Assembly (NCBI GenBank): GCA_009602725.1
Contig: WELB01000016.1
Coordinates: 651,796-715,795, forward strand
Source of the DNA: Spirogloea muscicola
Taxonomy: Eukaryota; Streptophyta; Zygnematophyceae; Spirogloeales; Spirogloeaceae
Direction: 5' to 3'
DNA: 64,000 bases
In this document: positions 1-10,500 of the stretch, in pieces
Position numbering within the stretch: position 1 is the first letter of the stretch
Layout: each line of letters starts with the position of its first letter
Made by a program: the position numbers and the translations under genes
Notes under the pieces: model-generated
The model's input: the letters and a program-made list of their open reading frames with translations, nothing else
Database searches by the model: none
Told to the model about the DNA's origin: nothing

Positions 1-35
1 CCGGTGCCGCCGCCGCCGGCGCCGCCGCCGCCGCC

Positions 36-188
36 ATGGCCGCGGCCGCGGGCGCACGGGCTCTGCTTCTGCTGGGGCTCCGGCCGGCGCTGGGACACTA
101 CGGGACAGGCAGTTCGGTTGCCCGGGGCCCAGGGCGAGAGACCCTCCCTTCCGAAGCGAGGTTTCCAACTGGTCTCTTACCAGGCTGA
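36..188 (+). other. Possible GC-rich first exon, unassigned
   Basis: An ATG at 36 opens a 50-codon frame beginning MAAAAGARALLLLGLRPALG, an Ala/Arg/Leu-rich start of the kind seen in organelle-targeted proteins. It could be the first exon of the quinone-oxidoreductase gene whose last exon lies at 1366-1556. No middle exons are recognisable between them, and the stretch from 400 to 905 is LINE debris. GC-rich blocks in this window produce many chance open frames, so this is a weak call. Confidence 0.15.
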
Positions 189-399
189 GGCGAGAGGGCT
201 TGCCGTAGGCCGGGAGGGAGGCCGCCGCCACCCCCCTCCGCGCTCCGGCCGCGCTTCCCGCGCCAGAGGGCGGGAACCGGTGGGTCGTGGATTGTTCCGC
301 GGCGCTCATCCGACAGATCGTGGACTCTTCCGCGGCGCCGCCGTGACGCCAGCCTGGCCAGGCCACGGGGCAACGCCGTGCCGACGCTGCGGAGCCCGC

Positions 400-905
400 C
401 ACAGTGCCTCTAGTGGAACTAGTTTCTCCGACCTGCGGCTGCTCAACTGGGTTATGGAGTGGTTCGTTGCTTTTTGATTTCTTGTGTGTGCACTAAAACT
501 CTTCTCTGGCCATGTCGCACTTTGTTCACTCGTTCTTCTGGGCTGGCCTCTCACAGCCACCGCCCTCTCCTGGAAGTGTCTTTTCTTCTTTTCTTAGTGT
601 CGAGCGACGAGTGCGGAGCTCCTCCATTTGGAGAAGGTGGCTCTCCCAAAAGGGGCACAGGGCTGTGAACAGCCAGCCCGAAAAGTAGTGACAAGGTCCG
701 ACAAGGTCCACCTGAAGGTACAAAGAGCGCCCTGCCTCAGTGTGGACCTGGCTGGCTTTTACAGCCGGTCTTGTAATCTCATGCGGCTGCATAATTCATC
801 TTATTCCATGAGGCCGTGGAGCTCCCAGCTCCTGACTTTTCCGACACCGTCCACTGTTCACTGGGCTAGTCACTCCGACCTGCGGCTGCTGAGGGGTTGC
901 TGACC
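400..905 (+). repeat. LINE 3'-end debris
   Basis: Two copies of the C-terminal LINE signature SDLRLL lie at about 423-440 and 873-893. The second is followed within three codons by a stop, as in the intact LINE tails near 62.8 kb. Between them are hairpin modules of the GGCTGGC...CAGCC type, plus-oriented at about 538-560 and minus-oriented at about 660-682. These mark 5'-truncated insertions of a LINE family. No host coding sequence is visible. Confidence 0.5.
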
Positions 906-1365
906 CTACATCTGCTGTGACCACTTGCATAGCTCTGTAGTCTTAGCGTCTTTCGGCCCTTTGAACCTCGTGGTTTACATGCGGCGCCCGACTCTCGGCC
1001 GCCGGCCCAGCATGCCGGCGGCCACGCAGCAGGCGAGCGCTTCGCCGGGGAGGCCGGCCAGGCGGGCCCAGCCGCGGGCTGAGCAAGAGGCCCCAGAGTT
1101 GCAACCGCCACGGAGCGCGAGCTTCCTGAGCTTCCTTCCTCGTCCAGAATCTTTCTGTTAGCAAGCTTCTGTCTCCTCTCATCCGTGGTCTGCAGAAAGG
1201 ATAGTGCTAGGCATTAAATGCCTTATGCCTGCTGCTTTATGAGGTTGCTGACTATGGGCGTAGCTAAGCTAATCGCTGTCTCCTGACCATTACTTCAATG
1301 AATCCCTGTATGGTAAAGCACGCTCACACAAACTTGTTGTGGGCAATCTTGTCCTCCAGCTGCAG

Positions 1366-1556
1366 GGCTCCTACCACGGCCACTTGACCAGAAGGCGCGG
1401 ACAGTGTCGGAGGTGCGCAAGAATGTGTGGCCTTTGATTAAGAGTGGACAGATTAAGCCAGTCATTGACTGCATCTTTCCTCTTGCAGAGGCTGCAAAAG
1501 CACATGAACAACTTGACTCCAGTGCTCACATAGGCAAAGTTGTCCTAGTAGTTGGA
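1366..1556 (+). CDS. NAD(P)H:quinone oxidoreductase-like protein, last exon (partial)
   Basis: After an acceptor at 1361-1365 an exon reads LLPRPLDQKARTV, then WPLIKSGQIKPVID, FPLAEAAKAHEQL and HIGKVVLVVG. This is the C-terminal end of the zeta-crystallin/PIG3 quinone-oxidoreductase family (medium-chain dehydrogenase/reductase), where (K)I(K)PVID.(F)PL.EA..AH and GK(I/V)VL are characteristic. These enzymes reduce quinones with NADPH. The NADPH-binding Rossmann part is not seen here and would lie in upstream exons. The usual ending GKVVLVV is not followed by a stop. The frame runs on into inserted LINE-tail sequence, so the C-terminus has either acquired about 70 extra residues (stop at 1773-1775) or the gene is damaged. 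Confidence 0.6.
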
Positions 1557-1559
1557 TGG

Positions 1560-1870
1560 ACAGAAGAGGGCGATGGCTGTGATTGGCCAGCCCAGAGAAA
1601 GAATGAACAAAGCTCGAAGGGGCCAGAAAAAGCTAGAGCACACTGCGACTCAATTGCCACTGGGTGCTTAACATCCCCTGTTGAGAATTTAATGTTTATG
1701 CGTGCTCAGACTCATGCTTCGCACCGAACCTGCCATCTGGTATTCAGGCATCGATTAGCGACCTCCATGTGTTAATTCGTGCTTACTGAGCGGGTCAATG
1801 TGCAATGGGTGATGTACGTCAGTAGATGTGCTTGCCTTTGTACCTGGCATTTTTGGCCTTCGTTTTTGAG
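1560..1870 (+). repeat. LINE 3' tails, including a GAGCGGGTCAAT-type tail
   Basis: A minus-oriented hairpin module lies at about 1575-1615. From about 1700 a plus-oriented LINE end encodes SISDLHVLIR and then runs into TGAGCGGGTCAATG and a GATGTGCTTGCCTTTGTAC segment. The same tail occurs at 30600-30790 (plus) and, reversed, at 21840-22000, where it is the 3' end of the large LINE. It is therefore a 5'-truncated copy of that family. Confidence 0.6.
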
Positions 1871-1879
1871 CAGCCCGCA

Positions 1880-2200
1880 GGTCAGAGAAAGTAGTCTCCG
1901 GGTAGCGGGGTCCCCTGTCTACAGCCAGAGGCTGCAGCCCAAACGCGACCAGCACGCAGACGCAACGCATATGCGATTGACCGCTGCAGCCTGCAGCGAT
2001 ACTGACAGGCGCATGCGATACAGGCGAGAGAGCCTGCCGCGTCGGCCTGCTCCGCTTGGTGACGTCGAGACACAGTGGTGCGCGCTAGCCGATGCAGGAG
2101 TTCGAGCCACCGAGCGCCGAACGCCCCGTGGACGTGGTTGGCAAGGGCGAACTGAGCTCTAACAGCGGGGGCGGTGGTGTGCATGGCCAGCCCACAAAGA
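1880..2200 (-). mobile_element. LINE C-terminal fragment (minus strand)
   Basis: On the minus strand the frame reads HVHGAFGARWLELLHRLAR, then LQRSIAYALRLRAGR and AAASGCRQGTPL. This is the same C-terminal domain found at 62380-62850 and 31440-31740. It is separated by only a few bases from the plus-oriented tail before it, so the two LINE remnants are tail to tail. There is no reverse-transcriptase part, so the copy is 5'-truncated. Confidence 0.65.
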
Positions 2201-2259
2201 ATGGACAAGGTTCGAATGACCAGAAGGCGCCAAAGCGACAAAGCTATGCAGGAGACCAC

Positions 2260-2510
2260 AGCGGCTCAACAACCCCAAGCCAGCAGCCGCAAGTGGGAGT
2301 GACTAGCAGCCGGAAGAAAGAGAAGTGCGCTCCCATAGAGAAGAGAGGCTGGCAAAGCTAGCCAAAAAAGAATGACAATGTCCAAAGCCAAAGAAAGAGG
2401 AGCCGGAAGAAAGGATAGGATGCGTTCACCGGCGTCCTTCTGGACCAAGACACAAAGCAGCTACGTATTACTCAGTAACCCCTGCTAAGCAGCCTCAGGT
2501 CCTTCTGGAC
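2260..2510 (-). repeat. LINE 3'-tail fragments (minus strand)
   Basis: Read on the minus strand this contains GACCTGAGGCTGCTTAGCAG followed by a stop and a tail, matching 60553-60590 and 62808-62850. It also contains a GGCTAGC/GCCAGCC hairpin at about 2345-2372. The fragment is non-coding debris of a LINE 3' end. Confidence 0.5.
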
Positions 2511-2519
2511 CCCGAGACC

Positions 2520-3290
2520 GGCCATGCGGCGAAGGGCTCGCCGCATTGCCCGCCTCGTTCTCGTTCTGCGGCTGGGGAGGCGGAGTATCCCGGGCAGGTG
2601 TGAATCGGAGCACCCCGGGCGGATCGGGCCGGCGCACGTGCGCGACCGGCGGGGGGTTCATGCGGCCGCCACATGCCCCGTCTAGACTCCCCTCCCCTTC
2701 TCGGGAAAAGTACTCTCGCCGCGGAGCAATAGAGCGTATTAGCGCATGGCTGTCTTTTGAGGCGCAGCAACGGCTCTTTTGTCTCCGCTGACCCTCGTCC
2801 CGATCCCCTCCCCTCTGGGCTACTGTGCGCCAGGAGTTCTCCTGTCACGCCCCTCACCGCCGCCGCCATTGCCGCCGCCGCCGCCGCCATTGCAACCATC
2901 GCCGCCGCCTCCGTCGCCGCCATTGCCGCCGCCGTCGCCGCCGTCGCCGGCGGAGACTGCTGNGCCGGGGCAGGGCACTGCCGCCTGCTCGGCGCTAGCT
3001 CCCAAGGCGCGGAGGCCTGAGGGCCGCGCGAGGGCAGCCCTCCCGGGCGCTTGCGGTGCCCACGGGCGGCACTGACCCCGGCCCGGAGGCTAGGCGTGGC
3101 CGGCCGCCTCGTCTCCTGGCAGTAAGCGGAGACGATGTTCCCTCCAGATGGCCATGGCGCTCCATGTGTTTCCGGAGCTCCTTGATGGGATGCCACAGTC
3201 AGGCCCTCGTTCGGCCTCCCCTCCCGGAGCTTCAAGGTCCAGCCTGCGCATGGTGCGTTCCTTCCTAGTGCGGAGGCAATGGTGACGCCG
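2520..3290. other. GC-rich block with GCC/GCT microsatellite, no assignable gene
   Basis: About 0.6 kb of very GC-rich DNA with an imperfect (CCG/CCAT) triplet run at 2862-2950 and a single ambiguous base at 2963. All frames are partly open because of base composition. Other GC blocks of this kind in the window coincide with first exons, so a promoter or first exon is possible, but no domain or start context singles one out. Confidence 0.4.
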
Positions 3291-3638
3291 TGGCCATAAG
3301 GCAGGGCTTAGGTTCTCCCGTCAACAAGAACCCTTGCCAGGCTACAACCGTCCGTTCAGCTGCCTATCGTTATCAGCAGGGTTTAGTGCTTTGGCTTCCG
3401 GCTTGGCAGACAGGACTGGGAGTGCCAGCAGATAAGTACGCTGCCCCATCAGTGCATGTACACGGGCACGCCGGAGCACGATGGTCAGCAGTCAAGCCGG
3501 CCTGCTTAATTGGCACGGTGGAGCAGGGCTGGCACTGCGACCTTCGAACTTCAAAATCTGCACACGATGATAGAGCACTGGGCTTATGACCTCATGGTCG
3601 CAGATTTAAGCCCTGCTACACTCAGAAACCAGGCACTA

Positions 3639-3690
3639 GGGGTTTAGGGTTTAGGGCTTAGGGCTTGGGATTTAGGGTTTTGGGTTGATG
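3639..3690 (+). repeat. Interstitial TTTAGGG (plant telomere-type) run
   Basis: Consecutive GGGTTTAGGGTTTAGGG, with degenerate TTAGGGCTTGGG and TTTAGGGTTTTGGG neighbours, lies 200-260 bp upstream of the phytochrome start. TTTAGGG is the telomere repeat of most green plants. Short runs in promoters are known as telo-boxes. The degeneracy says it is internal and not a chromosome end. Confidence 0.75.
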
Positions 3691-3897
3691 GAACTACGTA
3701 GCACGGCGTGGCCAAGCGCACTTGGGAGCTGCTGGCGAGCAGATGTTAGAGGTGGAACTGAACAAGCTTGCGCTGCTTCGCCTGTCTTGCAGTCTGAAGA
3801 AGAGCCTGCATGGCTGTCACCGAGCCAGGCAGATGGCCCTTGTAGTCAAAGGTGACTGGCACCTGGCACAAGGCCGGGTGCATTGGAGGCAGCCAAG

Positions 3898-6800
3898 ATG
3901 GTTGCAGATGGCACCGTGCCACCAGCGCTGGCCACCGTCCAGGGCCATGGGGGCCTACTTGTCGTTGACAGCAAGCACTACCAGGTAAGGTAGTTTCTGC
4001 TCTGGCTTGTGACCCCGTGTCAGATTGATCCTCAACGGGTGAAGCACTTCAGCTTCTGTTTCAGAAAGATCGAGGTGTTGAAGTGGTTTAGATCTTAGTG
4101 TGCACTGTGCACTTGCCTGATAGAGACCTGTCTCAAGATGTGCAATCGTTTATTGATTTCTAAGCAACTCCAATATTAACAACAAGGTTTGTTTTCTGCT
4201 GTCACACGACGTTGCTCATCCAGATTCTATCACACAGCAGGAATTTTCTCGATGTAGTCAAGGTTGCTGCCAAAATCGACTCTGCCAGCCTGGTGGGCAT
4301 GCCGCTGTTGGACCTCTTCAGCGAAGAGGTGTGCCAGCTTGACTGCAGATATTGCATGAGCCTCTTTATGACTGAAGACATTGTAATATTAGGTGACATT
4401 CATTGCTGCAGAGCAGGAGGGCATAGTCTACAGGGAGCAAGATCTCCAAGTAGCACAAGGGAGCGGTTGGCCCCTTATTGACTGAGTGCAGCTTAATGAG
4501 CGTCCTAATTTTGACCTAATTGCAGGCTTATGCCAAGATGCAGCTAGCATCCGTGCGGGCAGACGACCGTTCTAGCTCATGCCGCATCGTTGCAGAAGGA
4601 GGTACATCAAAGAGAATGAATCACTGCCTGTGTGCTTCCTGCTGCGCTTGGCATGCACTCGGATATGTAGCCTCCCAATGGCTTGAGTTGTACTCATTGA
4701 CGGGCACAGTTGGCATGCAAGTTTGCCTGTCTCCGCCTTCCTCATGAAACTCAGTGGGTCTAACAGCCACTAGCTGCGTCTTCATTGCAGAAAGCTCTTT
4801 CCTTGTCACTGTCAACCGAGCAGGCGGATATGTGTACCTGAGTTTTGAGGAAGACACTGAAGCAGGTCTGCTCTGACTACTACTCAGCTACAATCAGGTT
4901 CCAGAGGCTACTGCTGAGACCAGGCTGTCATGATGCCACGTCTATACGGCATGTACTTACTTGGAGCAAACGACGAAAGACATCCCTCCGTCTTTGACGG
5001 ATCCTGAACCACTGCCCTTTTTACTTCTCATTTAGCATTTGTTTTGTCTATCTAACAGCAGGTAAGAAATCTTCAAGGAAGCACGACGGGCGCACCTTCT
5101 CCACTCAATTGCCGTTCCATCAACTGGCAAGGGTCGCCATCGACCACCTCCAAGCCGTACCTGCACGAGATGTAGTTAGTCTTTGTGCAGTTGCAGCCCA
5201 GGTACATGTGGCCAAGACCACAATATCAGCTATTAGAGCTCATTTTGCCAAAATGAGACCTTGCTGATTGGGTTCTTACGCAGGCCAGATTGACATGACT
5301 CTTAAGATGCGTGCTTACCAACGTTGTCTGTCTGCGTGCTCATGGTTGCAGGAGCTCCGTAATATGGCAGGATATGACAGGGTTGTCATTGGGCAGGTTG
5401 CTGAGATCGGGGACACTGCTGAGGTCTTGAGACCGGACCTCCCTCTCAGTTGCCAACTACAATGTCACCTGCAACTAAGAAGGCCTTCAATCTCTTGCAA
5501 ATCACGAACCTGCAAGCACTTGCATCTGGAAGAACATGTCCAGCATATAGCACCTGGAGCAGTGCTCCCATAGGTTTGTACTGTGTGAGTGAGGAACGTT
5601 CAGAGGGTCCGACTAGACCACAGCCCAGGGATGGGCAGATTCTGCTCCTGTGCTGACTTGATAGAATTGCCTTCTCCAGGTCATTGCAGAGAGCTGCCTA
5701 AAATCACTCCCACCCTACAAAGGCTTGCACTTTCCAATGGCAGCCTTGCCCAAGGTTGTAACATCCTCCAGGCCATCTTTATCTAAATCAATTATCCTCA
5801 TGCATCTTGTCTACACATACGCTCCCAAGATCTCGTGTGACATATGGCAACAGTGAGTGAGCAGAATGTTTCTCACGGCTGCCATATTATTAGGTGTGAA
5901 TTTAGACTTACTCGACATGTGTTCTGATATTATGTTGTCACGTGCTCTCGTGTCATCCAGGACTGGGTGAATGGTCTAAGCAAAGCAGTACCAATGCGGC
6001 TCATCTACGGTGTCGGAGCTGCTCAGGTCCCACTAGCTGGGGAGAAGACTTTGTTGCAGTCCCTTTCCCTGGTCAACTCCCCTCTTGCAGGTAAGTTAGT
6101 GTCCGCTTAGTGACACGATTTGGGTTCCCATGTCAATACTGCAGGCTTTGCTCATGGTCCTTGTTGTTTGTGTCAATTGGCAGGAGTGGATGACAAGCAA
6201 GCCGAGGTCCTTGAGAAGCTAGGGGTCAAGTCTCTCCTTCTCATGCCCATTGAGATCCCCTCAAGAGGAATGCCAAAGCTGTGGGGCATTGTTGTATGCC
6301 ACCACTATCGATCACCGTGGCTCCTTCCCAACTCGCGGAGGGCCTCTTGCATCTTCCTGATTCAGGTACGTAGGTAGCCAAGTAGTCTGTGCCAGTCAAT
6401 GACGTTTGCATCCCTGAAGTAAAGGTTTGATGTCATGAGTGCGAGTAAATAACTCCAACACTTGGCAGGTGAGACATGACTTGCGAGCACGGTATCATCA
6501 CTATCTGTCCGCTGCTGCCGTCGACGAGTGTGACAAGCATCTCTTTGGTCCCGCAACCTGCAGGCCCTTAGAGCGCACCTAGAGACAGCAGTGAAGGCTC
6601 AAGAAAGGGCTGCCGACCGCCAGATGCAAGCCATGCAGACCAGCATCTGCGACCACCTCACATACCAAGTGCCCACCTCGCTGGTAGTTGAGAAGCCTTC
6701 CATCATCGACCTCATCCCCTGTGAAGGAGTTGCACATGTCCAAGGGTTGAGCATCGTCAAAGACGGATGTTGCCCAACAGATGCCCTGGTAAAAGAACAG

Positions 6801-7515
6801 ACCTCATTTGATTCTCATGATATTGACAATATTCCAAGCTGGTTCTTGATGTGTCTCGTGCCTGCAGTAGCAAAGGTTGCAGAATGTTACTTATGAGAAG
6901 CTTGGCGTCAGTAGAGCCAGGACAGCTGTTACTTCTCTGTGATAGATCGTGATATATTAGTCATGATGTAGTCATGTTCTCGTGATTAGCATGCTAGCAA
7001 ATACGACAACAGTCAACTGCGGATGCAAAGTGGCTGCTCTATCGTATAAGCACTTACTGTCCCATATTTTTATAGGGAAGTGCCCTTGTGTCCGTGGCTA
7101 ATGACGAGCTTCACTGCATGCACTATGGATGTAGCCAATTCTGAATTGCCTCTGCTCTAACGTATACATGGACTAGGGGGTTCAAGTATCAATTGAATCT
7201 ACTCTTTATAGTGCATCCCAGGCCTTTTTGTGAGCTTTTTTCAACTGACAAGCGCAGATTCTAAAGCTGACAAGGTGGGTGGAGGAGAAGAAGATGATGG
7301 TCGATGGCCTCTACACCGTCTCCAGCTTGAAGGCTGCAGGCTTCCCAGAGGCAGACCAGCTCCTGCGAGACTCTTGTTTGTGCGGCCTGGCAGTTGTGGC
7401 AATCTCTGAAGACGACCTTGCGCTCTGGTTCCGCAGACGTGAGAACAGCCACTTGGTGCTAGCCGCGTGTTTCTCAGAAGCTGATGGGAAGCAGATTGTG
7501 CAGGAGCTTGCATGG
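3898..7515 (+). other. Phytochrome photosensory module (PAS-GAF-PHY) lacking bilin motifs
   Basis: PAS: residues 14-24 read VQGHGGLLVVD, matching the IQPHG..L knot motif. GAF: residues 162-171 read ELRNMAGYDR, with the conserved YDR. Residues 192-210 read PPYKGLHFPMAALPK, where the family has GLHFPATDIPQ, so the DIP aspartate is missing. Residues 247-262 (NSPLAGVDDKQAEVLE) cover the place where plant phytochromes have the Cys-His pair that bonds the bilin; neither residue is present. LWGIVVCHHY, the next conserved block, is intact. PHY: residues 345-352 read TSICDHLT, followed by KPSIIDLIPCEG and ALWFRRRENS; the tongue motif PRxSF is not found. Family positions are from established knowledge; the absences are read directly but depend on the intron model. 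Confidence 0.75.
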
Positions 7516-10500
7516 GTACATATTGCGTAAACTAGGCTGCTCATGCTCTTGCTGTTTAACAGTGAGCTTAGTTGAGCTGAGCAGGAAGCTCCATTGGAGG
7601 TGTGGCAGGAATGGATGTTGTGAAGGACTGGGCATGGACACATCCAGCAGCCGCAGGTTCGCCGCTCATCCAAGCTGAGGCGTACCAGTCCTCAGAGGCG
7701 TCATCAGATGTCTGGACTGCAGCTGAGGTGGGTGGCTGCGGCTCAACTTGAGCCGTATGCTGTCTGAGTTGCTGCTACATGACACTGTGAAGGAACCGCT
7801 GCTACGTAACATTGTGAAGGAAGTCAGGGTCTATCAATGTCATGGTTGACTTGGAGCCACATTACTACATTGGTCTTGAAGTATTGCATTTGGCTAACTT
7901 TCAGAAGCTGTAAGCCATGAGCCAATATGAGGTATAAGCCAAGCAAGTTTCAAAGTATGCCACAATATTTGATTGCAGAAGTTGGGACTTAGCTAAGCAA
8001 TAGTTGCTGAGATGCAACAATGTCTTATCTACTCTGTAGCTCTATCCAGAGTAGATACTTGACTAGCTCAGTCTGCATTTCTTGGGTGCTTAGGTGAATT
8101 GCCTCAAAGGTCTACGGAAGATGGCTGATGATGCTCTTAAGGGCAATAGTGAGCCCATCAAAACCATGATGCTGGTAAGGCTAGAGGTGGAAGAGCTTGC
8201 CCATACACAACTATGCTGACGCCCAGGGTGAGATGATTTGTAATATGATGGGCGTCTTTAGATGTCTGCTTGTAAGGTACGAGATAGGATGTAATCCTTT
8301 ACATGTCCTTGCACAGTGCTCCTGTTAATAGACATTTGGCTGTTGTGTTTGACCATCTTTGGTCTACCTGCTTAGATCTCAAATGCACGTTGTCGGCACT
8401 TTTACTCTCATTCTGAAAGCAGCTGTACGTCGTGCTTCCACAGGTTCGACTGAACGAAGAGAGGCTGAAAGCTATGCAGGACTTGGCCATCGTGGCAAGA
8501 GATCTGACGCACATGATGGAGATTGCCAAGACTCCAATCCTCAGCATTAACGAGCACATGGTCCTTGTAGAGTGGAACCAGAGGCTGGCGCAACTCACCG
8601 GCAAACCAAAAGTTAGTCTGCCATAGCTTTGTCTGTAAACCGGCCTTGCATCTCTAGAGACTTGTGACAACAAGTGGACTGTCAACATTGCTTAGTAGCG
8701 CTTGGTTTACAACAAGCTGCTGCTCAATTTGCCCGCCAAGATAGATACACTCACAAGCCAACAGCATAGAGCTGATTCCAGCATTGAAGTATGCTGTCTT
8801 GCAACATGAATTTGGTTCTCAAGAGTCACTGTTGAGCTGTTCTGTGTGCAGGCTAGGGTGGTGGGATGCCATTTGGCCGATGTATTGGTACCGGACTGTG
8901 TAGAGTCTGTCATTGCAGTAGTAGAGAAAGTGCTGCAAGGAAACAACCAGGACCACTTGGAGATAAATCTGAAGAGGGTGCCAACCAATGGTACCTTGCA
9001 GAAGGGTCTTGCTGGTGCTAGTGGCAAAGATACAAGCCTGTCTATGCTGGAGTTGCAGGAGGACCTGCTAATACTCATGGTTAACATGGTTCCTCAGTGG
9101 GACTCTGCGAACAAGGTCATTGGTGTCAGCATCATTGGCCAGGTTACCATCTGCCTCCACCTTACTCCTCCTCTGTATAAGGGGATGATGGGGTGACGAG
9201 CTCCTTAGCCATCCCATCTTTGGCCTTAATTAGTATCCCTGCACCTTCACATTATTGCATGTCTCGGATATCTGAGAAGGCCTGTTCTCACCCGGCAGGA
9301 TGTCACTGAGCAAAAGCTGATGATGAGAAAGGCAGCTCTTCTTGATGGAGGAGTCAAAGGCGGTGAGGGAGAAGCAGAGAAACTTTCATACAAGAAGATC
9401 ATTGACAAGGCCACCTTGCCGATCTGGGGAGTCGACCGAGAGGGCGTCATCGTCGAGTGGAACAGTGCCATGGCAAAGACGTCTGGTAAGACTGGATGTT
9501 TTGTAGATAGTGTCCTGCATTTGTGCATACAGAAGAGGCAGAGCACCATCAGCATGTTGGTCATAGGTTCTCTATGAGGTGGTCTGGTACACCGTTATAT
9601 ATGCTGGCACTCTGCTAATGTGTTGCCAGGTACATGGTATGTACCTGGCACTGAGCTCTAGGGCAGGGTGCCCTTCACTTGCTGCGATGCAGCTCGGGTG
9701 CATGCTCTACCAAGCTCATGTATTCATCAGCTTCTTACAGCTCCTTATATGGCACAGGCATATCAAAGGAGCAGGCCCTTGGGAAGCAGCTTATGGGGGA
9801 TCTTGTGGGGTCCGAGAAGGTCCTGATGGTACCAGACAAGGAGATGCTGCTGTCCTTGGATTTTGCCTTGCAGCGGGCTTTGGCCGGGCACGAGACACCT
9901 CTCACTCACCTCAAGTTTGTCAACGATGAGGGTCGGCACATCGAGAGCCTGGTTAACATGACCACACGGCGGGACGAAGCAGGGAATGCCGTCGGTGTCC
10001 TATGCTTCATGCAGGACGTGAGCATGCGCAAGGCGGTGGAGAAGGCCAACGCTGTGAGGCTGGCTGCAGAGGCGGCTGCCGATGCCAAGTCGCGTCACCT
10101 TGCGTTCCTCTGCCACGAGATCCGCAACCCGCTGAACGGCATCTTGGGCAATATCACCTTCATGGAGGATACGACGCTCACGGAGGAGCAGCGGGAGCTC
10201 GTGGAGACGACAGCCACCTGCGGTCACCAGCTGGTCAGCTCTCCAGAACCCCAAATTTACTCATGCTAATTGGGCCTACGTTTGACCATGTTACTGAATG
10301 TCCTCAAAGATTCATGTGGTCGCTTTGGAGATTTACTTATCCTTATGATGGTCAACAATGTCATACCAGCGTCATGTCTTATTTTAATCAGGTCTACAGG
10401 TCAGTTCAAGCAGCAGAAAGAGTTGTATATTTGCAACTAAGCTGCAGACTTGTATGGGAAGGTGATTTTTGCTTGTGCAGAGGAAGATTGTGGAGGATGT

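Noticed and set aside
2495-3235. 246-codon minus-strand ORF with poly-Ala/Met-Ala runs
   Set aside because: Produced by a GCC/CAT microsatellite in a GC block; all frames are open there.
3639-3690. True telomere
   Set aside because: Only a few degenerate units with genes on both sides; internal.
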